Source: Verrucomicrobiota bacterium
GTDB taxonomy: Bacteria > Verrucomicrobiota > Verrucomicrobiia > Opitutales > Opitutaceae
Assembly (NCBI GenBank): GCA_014584295.1
Contig: JACTNC010000062.1
Location: 1 to 56,248, forward strand
Length of the DNA: 56,248 bases
Reading direction: 5' to 3'
A program made the position numbers and the translations under genes. The notes below the pieces were generated by a model that saw only the letters and a program-made list of their open reading frames with translations, ran no database searches and had not been told where the DNA came from. Positions within the stretch are counted from its first letter, which is position 1. Each line of letters begins with the position of its first letter. Below, in pieces: positions 44,127-54,169 of the stretch.

Positions 44127-45291
44127 GGCGCGCTTTCAACTCTTCGATGGATGCCTCGACGCATTTCGTATCCATCTCATGCACCTCAAGACGCTGCCCG
44201 GGCGAGCGAATCATCGGGATGGATAATCGTCCACCCAGATGCTCGCGAAACTCCTCCAGCCCGTCGAGCACCAGGCGGGCACCCGAACGCCCACGCAATT
44301 CGAGGAGGGGTGAATAAAGTTCAAAGCCAAGTTCTTTCATGAGTCCGAGCACGCGATCGGAATCTTCACGGCGAAGCAGTCCTGTGCGTCGCGCATAGAC
44401 AATGTCCATGGCCATTCCCACAGCCACAGCCTCTCCGTGCGAAAGTTCGAACTGGGAGAGCTGTTCCAGCTTGTGCGCCGACCAATGACCAAAATCGAGA
44501 GGACGCGCGGATCCCCGCTCGAATGGATCCCCCGCCGTGGCGATGTGCTCGATGTGCTGCCGCGCGCTCTCGCAGATGACGCGCTCAAAGGCGTCGCTCT
44601 GGAACGCAGCCAGTTCCTTTGCCTGCGCCGCGATGGATTCGAAGAATGCAGCGTCACGGATGAGCGCGACTTTCACGGCCTCGACCAGGCCGGCCCTTCG
44701 CTCGCGCACCGGCAGCCCCTGAAGCAGCGACAGATCATTGATCACCGCATGAGGCACTCCGAAAGAGCCGAGCCAGTTCTTTTTGCCGAAATAGTTCACT
44801 CCATTCTTCACCCCCACGCCGCCATCACCCTGGCTTAGGCTGGTGCTGGGGAGACGGATGAGCGGTATTCCTCGATGCGCCGTGGCTGCAGCAAACCCCA
44901 CGAGGTCAAGCACCGCTCCGCCGCCCACCACCACGACGTAGGAATGCCGACACAGACCCGCGGACTCTATTACGCGCCAGATGCGCTCAAGCTGGGCAAA
45001 CTCATTCTTGACCCGCTCGCCGCCTTCAAGTCCCACCGGCGCGGCGGCGAGGTGAATGCTTTCCGCATGCGCGGAAAACCACGCGGAGATGCGCGCTCCA
45101 TACCCGGGAAACGCCTTCTCCAGACCGCGATCCCAAAAGACAACCGCGCGCACCTGCTCGCCCGGTTCCCTGGGAGTCATCACACTCCCCAGGACGTCAC
45201 TTGTCGGATCAAAAACATCCCGCGCAAAAATCAGTTTGTGCTCCTGCTGCACAAGGATGGGATGCGAAACGGATTTCAACGGCGATACCAT
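44119..45291 (-). CDS. eboD: EboD-like 3-dehydroquinate-synthase-family cyclase
   Basis: A 390-residue sugar-phosphate cyclase homologue. NAD-binding and metal motifs are visible: GGGAVLDLVGFAAATAHRG, RLPSTSLSQGDGGVGVKNG, the metal Glu in LVEAVKVALI, and metal His residues in DFGHWSAHKLE and LSHGEAVAVGMAMD. In dehydroquinate synthase these cyclise a seven-carbon sugar phosphate; relatives make other cyclitols. Its place in an ebo cluster, not beside aromatic-pathway genes, argues against aroB. The ATG at 45291 was chosen; an in-frame TTG 14 codons upstream is also possible, and neither has a ribosome site. A gap of 75 bases separates it from eboC. Confidence 0.87.
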   Translation of the reverse strand: MVSPLKSVSHPILVQQEHKLIFARDVFDPTSDVLGSVMTPREPGEQVRAVVFWDRGLEKAFPGYGARISAWFSAHAESIHLAAAPVGLEGGERVKNEFAQLERIWRVIESAGLCRHSYVVVVGGGAVLDLVGFAAATAHRGIPLIRLPSTSLSQGDGGVGVKNGVNYFGKKNWLGSFGVPHAVINDLSLLQGLPVRERRAGLVEAVKVALIRDAAFFESIAAQAKELAAFQSDAFERVICESARQHIEHIATAGDPFERGSARPLDFGHWSAHKLEQLSQFELSHGEAVAVGMAMDIVYARRTGLLRREDSDRVLGLMKELGFELYSPLLELRGRSGARLVLDGLEEFREHLGGRLSIPMIRSPGQRLEVHEMDTKCVEASIEELKARHG

Positions 45292-45366
45292 GCGTGAAAT
45301 GAAATTTAGTCCACATCCGCTCGCGGACAGCAAGGCCTCATTCCCACCTCCCCGGCCCAGCAGCGC

Positions 45367-46110
45367 TCAACCCGACGCCGCAAGACGCTGGGCCCATCGG
45401 CCTAGCGGCACAGCCAGTAGACAGCACGCGGCCGGTATCCAGGCAGATGTCACACCCAACGCCAGCGCGTCGACCAGCGGTATGAAAGCAAGCAGGCGCC
45501 GGACCACCCTACCCAGCTTCTCCGAAGGAGCGCCAGGCAGGTATTCACGCCGCGCCAGTACGCTCAGAACCACAATGTAGAGGAACAGACCAACCAGCCA
45601 AAGGAGGAAAGGCATTCGCATGAGCTGCCCCGGCAGTGTTGCAATTGAGACCGCAAGCATGATCCGGCAGCCCGCCATCAGCGCAACCGAGCCGGCCCAG
45701 CGCTTATGGAGCCAGTCGTACGCGACAATGACGCCGCCTAGCCCAAGCAACGCCAAGGGGTCAGCTCCCGCAAACACCAGGAGTCCAAGTCCCGAGAAAA
45801 GTTGTCCGATGCCAAGCCAGGCCGCAGCCCGTCGCGTCACCCAGCCTCGCGGAATCGCACGCTCCGGACGATGGATCGAGTCAAACGCGACATCCGCGAC
45901 ATCATTCAGCGTGGTGCCGCCTGCATAGGCCAGGCTGCCTGCGAGGAACACGAGCCCAATCGTCCCCGGCGACGGCAAAAGGCCGATCGACGGTGACGAA
46001 AGTACCAGCGCCGCGAGGGCATTGCTCCAAACCGACGGGAAATTGCCCGCGCGCGAAAGATCGAGCCAGATTCCAAACGGACTTCGAGCGGTACTCTCCG
46101 CGAGAGTCAT
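45367..46110 (-). CDS. eboC: EboC-like UbiA-family prenyltransferase
   Basis: A 247-residue integral membrane protein with about seven to nine helices. The first UbiA motif is intact: NDVADVAFDSIHRPERAIPRG contains N-D-x-x-D-x-x-x-D, which binds magnesium and the prenyl diphosphate. The second aspartate motif expected in classical UbiA enzymes is not evident; the corresponding loop reads ARREYLPGAPSEKLGR. The start at 46110 is supported by overlap: the A of its ATG is the last base of the eboE stop codon (TGATG). It should attach a prenyl chain to an unknown acceptor at the inner membrane. Confidence 0.87.
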   Translation of the reverse strand: MTLAESTARSPFGIWLDLSRAGNFPSVWSNALAALVLSSPSIGLLPSPGTIGLVFLAGSLAYAGGTTLNDVADVAFDSIHRPERAIPRGWVTRRAAAWLGIGQLFSGLGLLVFAGADPLALLGLGGVIVAYDWLHKRWAGSVALMAGCRIMLAVSIATLPGQLMRMPFLLWLVGLFLYIVVLSVLARREYLPGAPSEKLGRVVRRLLAFIPLVDALALGVTSAWIPAACCLLAVPLGRWAQRLAASG

Positions 46111-47324
46111 CAGAAACGGCACGCCCCTTCCACAGCGGCGGCAAGTGACTCGTCCGCCAGCTTGCGACTGGCGAGGCAGCGGAGGGTCCACGCATATTCG
46201 CGCACCAGTTGCTCCTCAATGCCGATCCGCAATGCAGCAGGCAAAACTTCCCACGTGTACGTTTCCATCTCGGCATGCGCGATCACTCCCGGATTCTCCG
46301 CCATCCAGTCGAAGGCCTCAAGCACGTGATCACGCGTATCCATGAATGGACTACCCGGCGCCGCGTGTAGCGGCAGATGGAAATGGACCCGCCATTCCTC
46401 ATCGGGCAGGCGTCCCTCCGCATCCACCAGGGCATAGCGCAGATCTACAAAGCGGCGGATACGCTTGGTCCGTGTGTCATTCACCACGACCTGATGAAAA
46501 TAAACCGGCTCATCGAACTTTGCCAAGGCTGCGAAACCGGCCTTGTCCGGTTTCAACCTCAGCGCCGAGCTGATGTGCAGCTTGCTCAGCCGAAGTCCGG
46601 CCGCGCGCAGGCGATCAAGCGCCGGCCAGGCATTCTCGTATTCGACCGCAAGGTGACAGCAATCGTAGTTCACACCGACTCGTTGCAGAAGATTTTCTGC
46701 GCCAACGGCGGCATCCGAGTTCCTCCACGCATCGAAAAATTTCACCGTCTCTTCCGACGTCTCAAACTGGCAGCAGGGTTCCGGCTCGAGCCCGAGATGC
46801 AGGTCGCATCCCGATCGATCAGCCAGAGCGGCAATATGTCTGCCCGCGGCTGTCAGGTTTCTAAAGATGGCCGCCCTTCTTTCCGCATCGAGCACGATCC
46901 AAGGCTTAAAGGATCCCGGAACCGAACTGACACTGCCCGATGCCCCCTTCGGGATGAGTTGCACAAGGAGTTCGAAGAGAAGAGACGTGTAGGTGAGTCG
47001 CTCGGGAGTGGACCAGTCGGGCGCGTAGACCTGCTCCTTCACGCGCGAACCGTGAAAACTTCCGTACGGAAATCCGTTGATCGTAAAGACATAGCAGTCC
47101 TCGGCGTCCAGCCAGCGCCGGAAAGCGTTCAGGTTGTCACCCTGCGCCAGTTCGCTGGCCGCGCGATGACTGAGCCTCAGGCCGATCGCATAGCTGCGCC
47201 CAACGGCCACCCTGCGCCTGACTGCAAGCGTATGCTCCCGAAGCGCGCGCCAGGTTTCCTCCCAGGAGTCGCCGCGGTGGACGTTCGTGCAATAGGCGAG
47301 ATGGAGCCAGTTATTGAGTTTCAT
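46110..47324 (-). CDS. eboE: EboE-like xylose-isomerase-type TIM-barrel protein
   Basis: A 404-residue protein resembling the AP-endonuclease-2/xylose isomerase barrel. Probable metal-site segments are LHLGLEPEPCCQFE, VNYDCCHLAVEYE and SKLHISSALRL, with a further HAEMETYTWEVL near the end, which is shared with other Ebo-type proteins. The ATG at 47324 overlaps the eboB stop as ATGA and opens directly into NNWLHLAYCTNVHRGDSW, so it is preferred to an in-frame codon upstream. Relatives isomerise or epimerise sugars and cyclitols. Substrate unknown. Confidence 0.85.
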   Translation of the reverse strand: MKLNNWLHLAYCTNVHRGDSWEETWRALREHTLAVRRRVAVGRSYAIGLRLSHRAASELAQGDNLNAFRRWLDAEDCYVFTINGFPYGSFHGSRVKEQVYAPDWSTPERLTYTSLLFELLVQLIPKGASGSVSSVPGSFKPWIVLDAERRAAIFRNLTAAGRHIAALADRSGCDLHLGLEPEPCCQFETSEETVKFFDAWRNSDAAVGAENLLQRVGVNYDCCHLAVEYENAWPALDRLRAAGLRLSKLHISSALRLKPDKAGFAALAKFDEPVYFHQVVVNDTRTKRIRRFVDLRYALVDAEGRLPDEEWRVHFHLPLHAAPGSPFMDTRDHVLEAFDWMAENPGVIAHAEMETYTWEVLPAALRIGIEEQLVREYAWTLRCLASRKLADESLAAAVEGACRF

Positions 47325-48136
47325 CCAGCGGACTGGCTGAGGACAAATCTGGGGCACTGCGCAAGGAAACGCAGAGGATTCTGATAAAGCACCTGATCAA
47401 CAAATTCCGCATCATACCCCCGTCGACGCATCTCGAGCGCCGTCTTGGGAACGGCAAGCGGGTCGCTCACGCCCCAGTCGCACGCGGAATTCAGCCAGAT
47501 GCGGTCACGTCCGCAGATTTCAAGCATGTCAACCGCCCGTGGCGGCGAGGATTTGGAATCGGGATACAACGTAATGCCCGCCCAGTATCCCTGATCCAGC
47601 ACCTGCCGGATGGTGTGCTCCTCGACGTGATCGATTATCACCCGTCCGGGCTTCACGCCTCGGTGCGACCGCAGCAGGTCAATGATGAGCTGGGTTCCCT
47701 TCTTCTTGTCCTCGAGGTGAGGCGTGTGGACGAGGATGAGCTGGTCGTGTCTCACCGCGAGATCAACGTGAAGTTCAAGAACCTTCAACTCGTTGCGCGT
47801 ATTGCGATTCAGGCCAATCTCCCCGATGCCGAGCACGTTCTTTTTCCCAAGGAACTCCGGGATCATCGCCAGCACATCGGCAGCGAGCTTGAGATCCTCC
47901 GACTCCTTGGGATTGAGGCAAAGCCACGAATAGTGCGGCAGCAGAAATTTTGCCGCACGCGCGGGCTCGTACTCTGTCAATTGCCTGAAATAGTCGCGGA
48001 ACCCTTCCACCGACCCGCGATCATACCCGGCCCAGAATGCCGGCTCACACACGGCCGCGCAACCCGCCGCTACCATCGCCTGGTAATCATCCGTTGTCCG
48101 GCTCACCATGTGACCGTGAGGTTCAATGTAACGCAT
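47321..48136 (-). CDS. eboB: EboB-like TatD-family metal-dependent hydrolase
   Basis: A 271-residue amidohydrolase-fold protein. All TatD-type metal ligands appear to be present: the H-x-H motif in EPHGHMVSRTT, Glu in GIGEIGLNRNT, His in LVHTPHLEDK, His in IDHVEEHT and Asp in NSACDWGVSD. The beginning DPHGHM-like pattern with MVSRTTDDYQAM differs from housekeeping TatD nucleases and resembles ebo-cluster members. It starts nine bases after the small upstream ORF and overlaps eboE by four bases, so it is inside the coupled operon. Nuclease activity should not be assumed. Confidence 0.87.
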   Translation of the reverse strand: MRYIEPHGHMVSRTTDDYQAMVAAGCAAVCEPAFWAGYDRGSVEGFRDYFRQLTEYEPARAAKFLLPHYSWLCLNPKESEDLKLAADVLAMIPEFLGKKNVLGIGEIGLNRNTRNELKVLELHVDLAVRHDQLILVHTPHLEDKKKGTQLIIDLLRSHRGVKPGRVIIDHVEEHTIRQVLDQGYWAGITLYPDSKSSPPRAVDMLEICGRDRIWLNSACDWGVSDPLAVPKTALEMRRRGYDAEFVDQVLYQNPLRFLAQCPRFVLSQSAG

Positions 48137-48145
48137 GGCTGTTCC

Positions 48146-48463
48146 CTATTTCTTCACGGGACGCCAGGCACCCAGCGCCGCCTTGCCCGACGAGATCGCT
48201 TCCGGCTCCGAGGTCGGATCGCTCAATTTCTCCAGGATGCGACGCGCCCGTTCCGGCCGTCCATCCACGAGGACCTGCGCAGCCTCCCGCAGGGCTTCGC
48301 ATCGAAAATCATCAGCTACCTCGTGCCGTTCCACCCGGTCGAGAAACGCCGCAACCTCCAGGAGTTTGGCACGAACCGGGATGAACCCCGTGTCGACAAC
48401 GGCGGCACCTGAACCGGGCGGCAAGGGTGAAACGGGAGATCGGGAATCGCGGGAGTTCGACAT
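48146..48463 (-). CDS. Small ORF at the eboA position, unrecognised
   Basis: A 105-residue protein, ATG at 48463. Residues 1-20 are low-complexity (Ser/Pro/Gly); the rest is predicted helical with [20 protein letters not shown] and [20 protein letters not shown]. It is the first gene of the ebo-type operon, nine bases before eboB, which is where eboA would be expected, but canonical EboA proteins are roughly twice this size and no clear EboA similarity can be seen. It may be a reduced or different first-gene product. A longer in-frame start at 48532 exists but adds no recognisable sequence. Confidence 0.6.
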   Translation of the reverse strand: MSNSRDSRSPVSPLPPGSGAAVVDTGFIPVRAKLLEVAAFLDRVERHEVADDFRCEALREAAQVLVDGRPERARRILEKLSDPTSEPEAISSGKAALGAWRPVKK

Positions 48464-48619
48464 GCTGGGTTCCGGGAAATCGCCAGAGGACGGTGGATAG
48501 TTCAAGGCAAAGCGTCCCGGCCCGAAAAGCAACCGCGCGCATCAAGCAGAACGCGCCTCGCCTGCTCCTCGCCCCGTATACTCGTTTGCGTTTCGAGCTT
48601 TACGCTCCCTGCGGTCAGC

Positions 48620-48648
48620 TTGACCCGCGCCACCGTGCAGGGTATCGA
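48620..48648 (+). promoter_or_regulatory. Candidate sigma-70 promoter of the pabA/trpG-type gene
   Basis: TTGACC at 48620-48625 and TATCGA at 48643-48648 are separated by 17 bases, a good housekeeping-sigma arrangement. Transcription would start near 48655, only about five bases before the GTG start at 48661, giving a leaderless or nearly leaderless message; no ribosome-binding site precedes that GTG. The region also faces the divergent ebo operon, for which no promoter could be picked. Confidence 0.45.
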
Positions 48649-48660
48649 TCTTCGACTGCC

Positions 48661-49227
48661 GTGCTACTCGTCATCGATAACTACGATTCGTTCACCTACA
48701 ACCTCGTCCAATATTTTGGACAACTTGGGGTTGAGCAAAAGGTATTTCGCAATGACGAAATCACCCCTGGGCAGGCGTTGAACCTCAAGCCTGACCGGGT
48801 GCTGATTTCGCCGGGGCCGTGTTCGCCTGCGGAAGCGGGTGTTTCGCTGGAGATGATTGGGGCGTTTGCGGGCAAGGTGCCGCTGCTTGGTGTCTGCCTC
48901 GGTCATCAATCGATCGGTCATTACTACGGCGGCCGAGTGGTGCGCGCGGAAAGGCTTATGCACGGCAAGACTTCCCCCATTTTCCACAAGAATACGGATG
49001 TCTTTCGCGGCATGCCGCAGGGATTCCCGGCCACGCGCTATCACTCCCTGCTGGTCGAACGATCGACCTTCCCCTCGGAGCTCGAAATCACAGCCGAGAC
49101 CGCCGAGGGCGAAATCATGGGGCTGCGCCACCGCAAACAGCCGATCTGGGGGGTCCAATTTCATCCCGAGAGCATCGCAACCCAGGATGGAATGCGACTC
49201 CTGCGCAACTTTCTTGAACTTTCCTGA
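48661..49227 (+). CDS. pabA: Anthranilate/aminodeoxychorismate synthase glutamine amidotransferase subunit
   Basis: A 188-residue class I glutamine amidotransferase that supplies ammonia for p-aminobenzoate and/or anthranilate synthesis (PabA/TrpG). It begins [19 protein letters not shown] at a GTG, giving the family's usual length. The catalytic Cys79 lies in [12 protein letters not shown] and the His/Glu pair in [10 protein letters not shown]. The partner synthase (pabB or trpE) is not in this window. pabA is used as the symbol but trpG is equally possible, since one protein often serves both pathways. nrdR starts 23 bases downstream. Confidence 0.92.
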   Translation: MLLVIDNYDSFTYNLVQYFGQLGVEQKVFRNDEITPGQALNLKPDRVLISPGPCSPAEAGVSLEMIGAFAGKVPLLGVCLGHQSIGHYYGGRVVRAERLMHGKTSPIFHKNTDVFRGMPQGFPATRYHSLLVERSTFPSELEITAETAEGEIMGLRHRKQPIWGVQFHPESIATQDGMRLLRNFLELS

Positions 49228-49250
49228 GAGGCAGCAGTCACACAACAATC

Positions 49251-49736
49251 ATGCGTTGCCCCAAGTGCACCTCAATTGAAGACAAGGTGATCGACTCGCG
49301 AATCGGTCGCGAGGGATCCACCATCCGCCGCCGGCGCGAATGTCTGGAGTGCGGACATCGCTTCACCACAACGGAGACTCACGTTCGTGATGGCATGGTC
49401 GTGCTGAAGCGGGATGGCCGTCGCGAAGAATTCGATCGCGACAAACTCATCCGTGCGGTGCGCGCGGCCTGTCACAAACGCCCAATTGACGCGGAACAGA
49501 TTTCCATGCTGATCGACGATGTGCTCGACGCTATGGAGGCTCGCTTCGACAGCGAGGTCCCTTCGCAGGCAATCGGCGATGGCATCATGCAGCGTCTTCG
49601 CAAGATCGACCAGGTCGCCTACGTCCGCTTCGCAAGCGTGTACAAGGAATTCCGCGACGTGGGCGAGTTTGTCGATGAGATCAGCCTGCTTCACCAGCGC
49701 GCACGGGACGGCGGGCCTCCGGAATCCGCCGACTGA
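49251..49736 (+). CDS. nrdR: Transcriptional repressor NrdR
   Basis: A 161-residue protein. The N-terminal zinc ribbon has C-P-K-C at 3-6 and C-L-E-C at 31-34 with GSTIRRRRECLECGHRFTT; the ATP-cone domain spans about 47-137 (VLKRDGRREEFDRDKLIRAV ... VAYVRFASVYKEF). NrdR senses (d)ATP and represses ribonucleotide reductase genes by binding paired NrdR boxes. No such genes lie in the window. The C-terminus has the usual length, and the start is firm because MRCPKC is the family's conserved opening. Confidence 0.96.
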   Translation: MRCPKCTSIEDKVIDSRIGREGSTIRRRRECLECGHRFTTTETHVRDGMVVLKRDGRREEFDRDKLIRAVRAACHKRPIDAEQISMLIDDVLDAMEARFDSEVPSQAIGDGIMQRLRKIDQVAYVRFASVYKEFRDVGEFVDEISLLHQRARDGGPPESAD

Positions 49737-49805
49737 TCCGCGTGGCGACACCCGTCTCCTTCGCCGAGGGGCACGTCCCCACAAATCCGCCTGCCTTGCA
49801 CCGCC

Positions 49806-50312
49806 GTGAGATCCACTCCGCCCGACGATTTGCGTCGCCTGCATTTTATCAACGCGCTCTTCGCGCATGTCACGGGACACGACCTTTACCTGGCCAGACA
49901 GATCAAGGATGCGATCGCCTTCAGCCTCACCGAACTCGAGATGAAGACGCAGGCCGATCCCGGGTCCGCAGTACTCTACGATGCAGCTTTCACCGCCGCC
50001 GCCGCAGACCTCCTGGCGAGGTTCTTCGGCGAGAATCCAGGTCATGGATTTTTCCATTGGGACGCCTCCACCACACTGGTCTCCGCAACACCGCTCTTCA
50101 CCCGCGCGGAAATCATGACCGGACTCAAGCGGCTCGCACGCTACCGTGAGTCCACGCTCCTGATCACAAACCTTCGTCCCGCGCTAATGCCCGCGAACGG
50201 GCGTCAGACACCGCGACGGAAGCGCGACTACCAGGAGGCCGTTCTTTTCATCCGCTCGCTCGCAGCCGCACGCACTCCGAGAACCGCCAATCTCAATCTT
50301 CTCTTTCTTTGA
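49806..50312 (+). CDS. Hypothetical protein downstream of nrdR
   Basis: A 168-residue frame beginning with GTG. The product is mostly helical (LHFINALFAHVTGHDLYLAR, AVLYDAAFTAAAADLLARFF) with a basic segment RQTPRRKRDYQEAVLFIRSL near the end. No signal peptide, membrane helix or family motif was recognised. Support is its fit in the 650-base space between nrdR and the HIT gene on the same strand, with amino acid composition like a soluble protein. The start could be further inside; no ribosome site marks the GTG. Confidence 0.5.
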   Translation: MRSTPPDDLRRLHFINALFAHVTGHDLYLARQIKDAIAFSLTELEMKTQADPGSAVLYDAAFTAAAADLLARFFGENPGHGFFHWDASTTLVSATPLFTRAEIMTGLKRLARYRESTLLITNLRPALMPANGRQTPRRKRDYQEAVLFIRSLAAARTPRTANLNLLFL

Positions 50313-50319
50313 GCTGAGG

Positions 50320-50335
50320 CCTCGGCGAGCCGAGG
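50320..50335 (+). terminator. Weak terminator-like hairpin after the unknown ORF
   Basis: CCTCGG at 50320-50325 pairs with CCGAGG at 50330-50335 around CGAG, seven bases after the stop codon of the ORF at 49806-50312. The stem is GC-rich but short and no T tract follows, so it may instead be a processing or pausing structure. Confidence 0.3.
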
Positions 50336-50384
50336 TGAGAAGATTTCGTCTCGAAACAGAGCGATGCCCCGCTAGAACCTCCCC

Positions 50385-50726
50385 ATGGCCAAGACTCTTT
50401 TCCAGAAGATCATCGACCGCGAGATCCCGGCAAAAATTGCGCATGAAGATGCGCAATGCATCGCCATCCACGATATCGCACCGCAGGCACCCGTGCACAT
50501 TCTCGTCATCCCGAAGTCGCCATTTCCGCGGATTTCTGAAGTGACACCCGAAGGCCAGTCGCTCCTCGGTCACTTGTTGCTTACCGCCACAAGCCTCGCA
50601 AAAAAACTAAACTTGGACAAAGGCTACCGGATCGTGATCAACAACGGACCCGATGGTGGGGAAAGCGTGCCGCACCTTCACGTTCACCTCTTGGGCGGCC
50701 GACCCATGAGCTGGCCTCCCGGATAG
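50385..50726 (+). CDS. HIT-family (HINT-type) nucleotide-binding hydrolase
   Basis: A 113-residue histidine-triad protein. The catalytic H-x-H-x-H is at His97, His99 and His101 in VPHLHVHLLGGRPM, followed by the typical closing WPPG. The N-terminus MAKTLFQKIIDREIPAKIA and APVHILVIPKSPFPRIS match the HINT branch, which hydrolyses adenosine phosphoramidates or acyl-adenylates. Length and motifs are those of a complete protein. No operon partner is evident; it is convergent with ligA. Confidence 0.95.
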   Translation: MAKTLFQKIIDREIPAKIAHEDAQCIAIHDIAPQAPVHILVIPKSPFPRISEVTPEGQSLLGHLLLTATSLAKKLNLDKGYRIVINNGPDGGESVPHLHVHLLGGRPMSWPPG

Positions 50727-50840
50727 ACAAACGCCCAATTCTGGGGCCTACAGGATCCTCACCAATTCGACGCAAATTTTCCCCGCCGCACGTGCCACGC
50801 CGGTTCAATCGTATGCACCGTCGCGGTTCGGGTCCGATCG

Positions 50841-53370
<2,530 letters not shown>

Positions 53371-53439
53371 TCACGTCTGCACGCCGCGCCGAAATTGCAT
53401 GATTGGCATTCCGCATCCGATAGCTCAGGATGGGCCACC

Positions 53440-54162
53440 ATGTCGCATCGCACCTTCAATCTCGAAGAACTGCGTGACTACCTTCACCTCGCCAACGGCG
53501 ATGTCGAGCGCCTGATGCGCGAAGCCGACCTTCCCCATGAAACACGGGGAGGGCGACTCATCTTCCGCCGCGCTGCCATTGATGCCTGGGCATCGCAGCG
53601 CATCCTTCAGCTTCCCGAGAAACGTCTCGACATCTACCACGAAAAATCAACCCGGGGAACACGCGACGTGCTTCCCCAGGCCGCGCTCATTCCAGAGCTC
53701 CTTCACCCAGACTACATCGATCTCAATCTCAAATCGAAGACGTCGGCATCGGTCCTGCGCGACATCGTAGCGCTCGCCGAAAAGACCGATCGGCTTCTCG
53801 ATCCGCGGGAACTGCTGACCAGCATCGTGGAGCGAGAAAAACTCTGTTCGACTGCGCTGCCCGGTGGAGTTGCCCTGCCCCATCCACGCAACCACGAACC
53901 CTACCGCTACGAAGGTTCATTTCTCGTGCTCGGGCGCACCATCCAGGGCGTGCCTTTCAGCTCTCCCGACGGTCACCACACGCATCTCTTCATCTTGATC
54001 TGCTGTCAGGACGACCGCCTGCACCTGCATGTCCTGGCCCGCCTCTGCGTGCTGCTGATGAAGACCGACATCATTGCGCGCCTCAATGCCGCAGCATCGC
54101 CGGAAGAGGCCTACAACGCTCTTCTCGAAACGGAAAAATCGGTGCTGCCGCCAGCGCGGTGA
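53440..54162 (+). CDS. HTH/excisionase-like domain fused to a PTS EIIA (PtsN-type) domain
   Basis: A 240-residue protein. Residues 1-62 (FNLEELRDYLHLANGDVERL ... GRLIFRRAAIDAWASQRI) resemble an excisionase/MerR-like DNA-binding domain. Residues about 85-235 are a fructose/nitrogen-type phosphotransferase EIIA domain, with the phospho-accepting His148 in GGVALPHPRNH. The ATG at 53440 is chosen because the HTH domain starts directly after it. No EIIB, EIIC, HPr or EI gene is near, so it probably regulates rather than transports sugar. The fused architecture suggests DNA binding that depends on phosphorylation state. Confidence 0.85.
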   Translation: MSHRTFNLEELRDYLHLANGDVERLMREADLPHETRGGRLIFRRAAIDAWASQRILQLPEKRLDIYHEKSTRGTRDVLPQAALIPELLHPDYIDLNLKSKTSASVLRDIVALAEKTDRLLDPRELLTSIVEREKLCSTALPGGVALPHPRNHEPYRYEGSFLVLGRTIQGVPFSSPDGHHTHLFILICCQDDRLHLHVLARLCVLLMKTDIIARLNAAASPEEAYNALLETEKSVLPPAR

Positions 54163-54169
54163 CAAACGG

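Noticed and set aside
44119..45291. Call of eboD as housekeeping 3-dehydroquinate synthase (aroB)
   Set aside because: The fold is shared, but the neighbours are ebo genes and no shikimate-pathway gene is near.
46377..47384. 335-codon plus-strand frame over eboE
   Set aside because: Shadow of eboE; it would also run against the overlapping operon structure.
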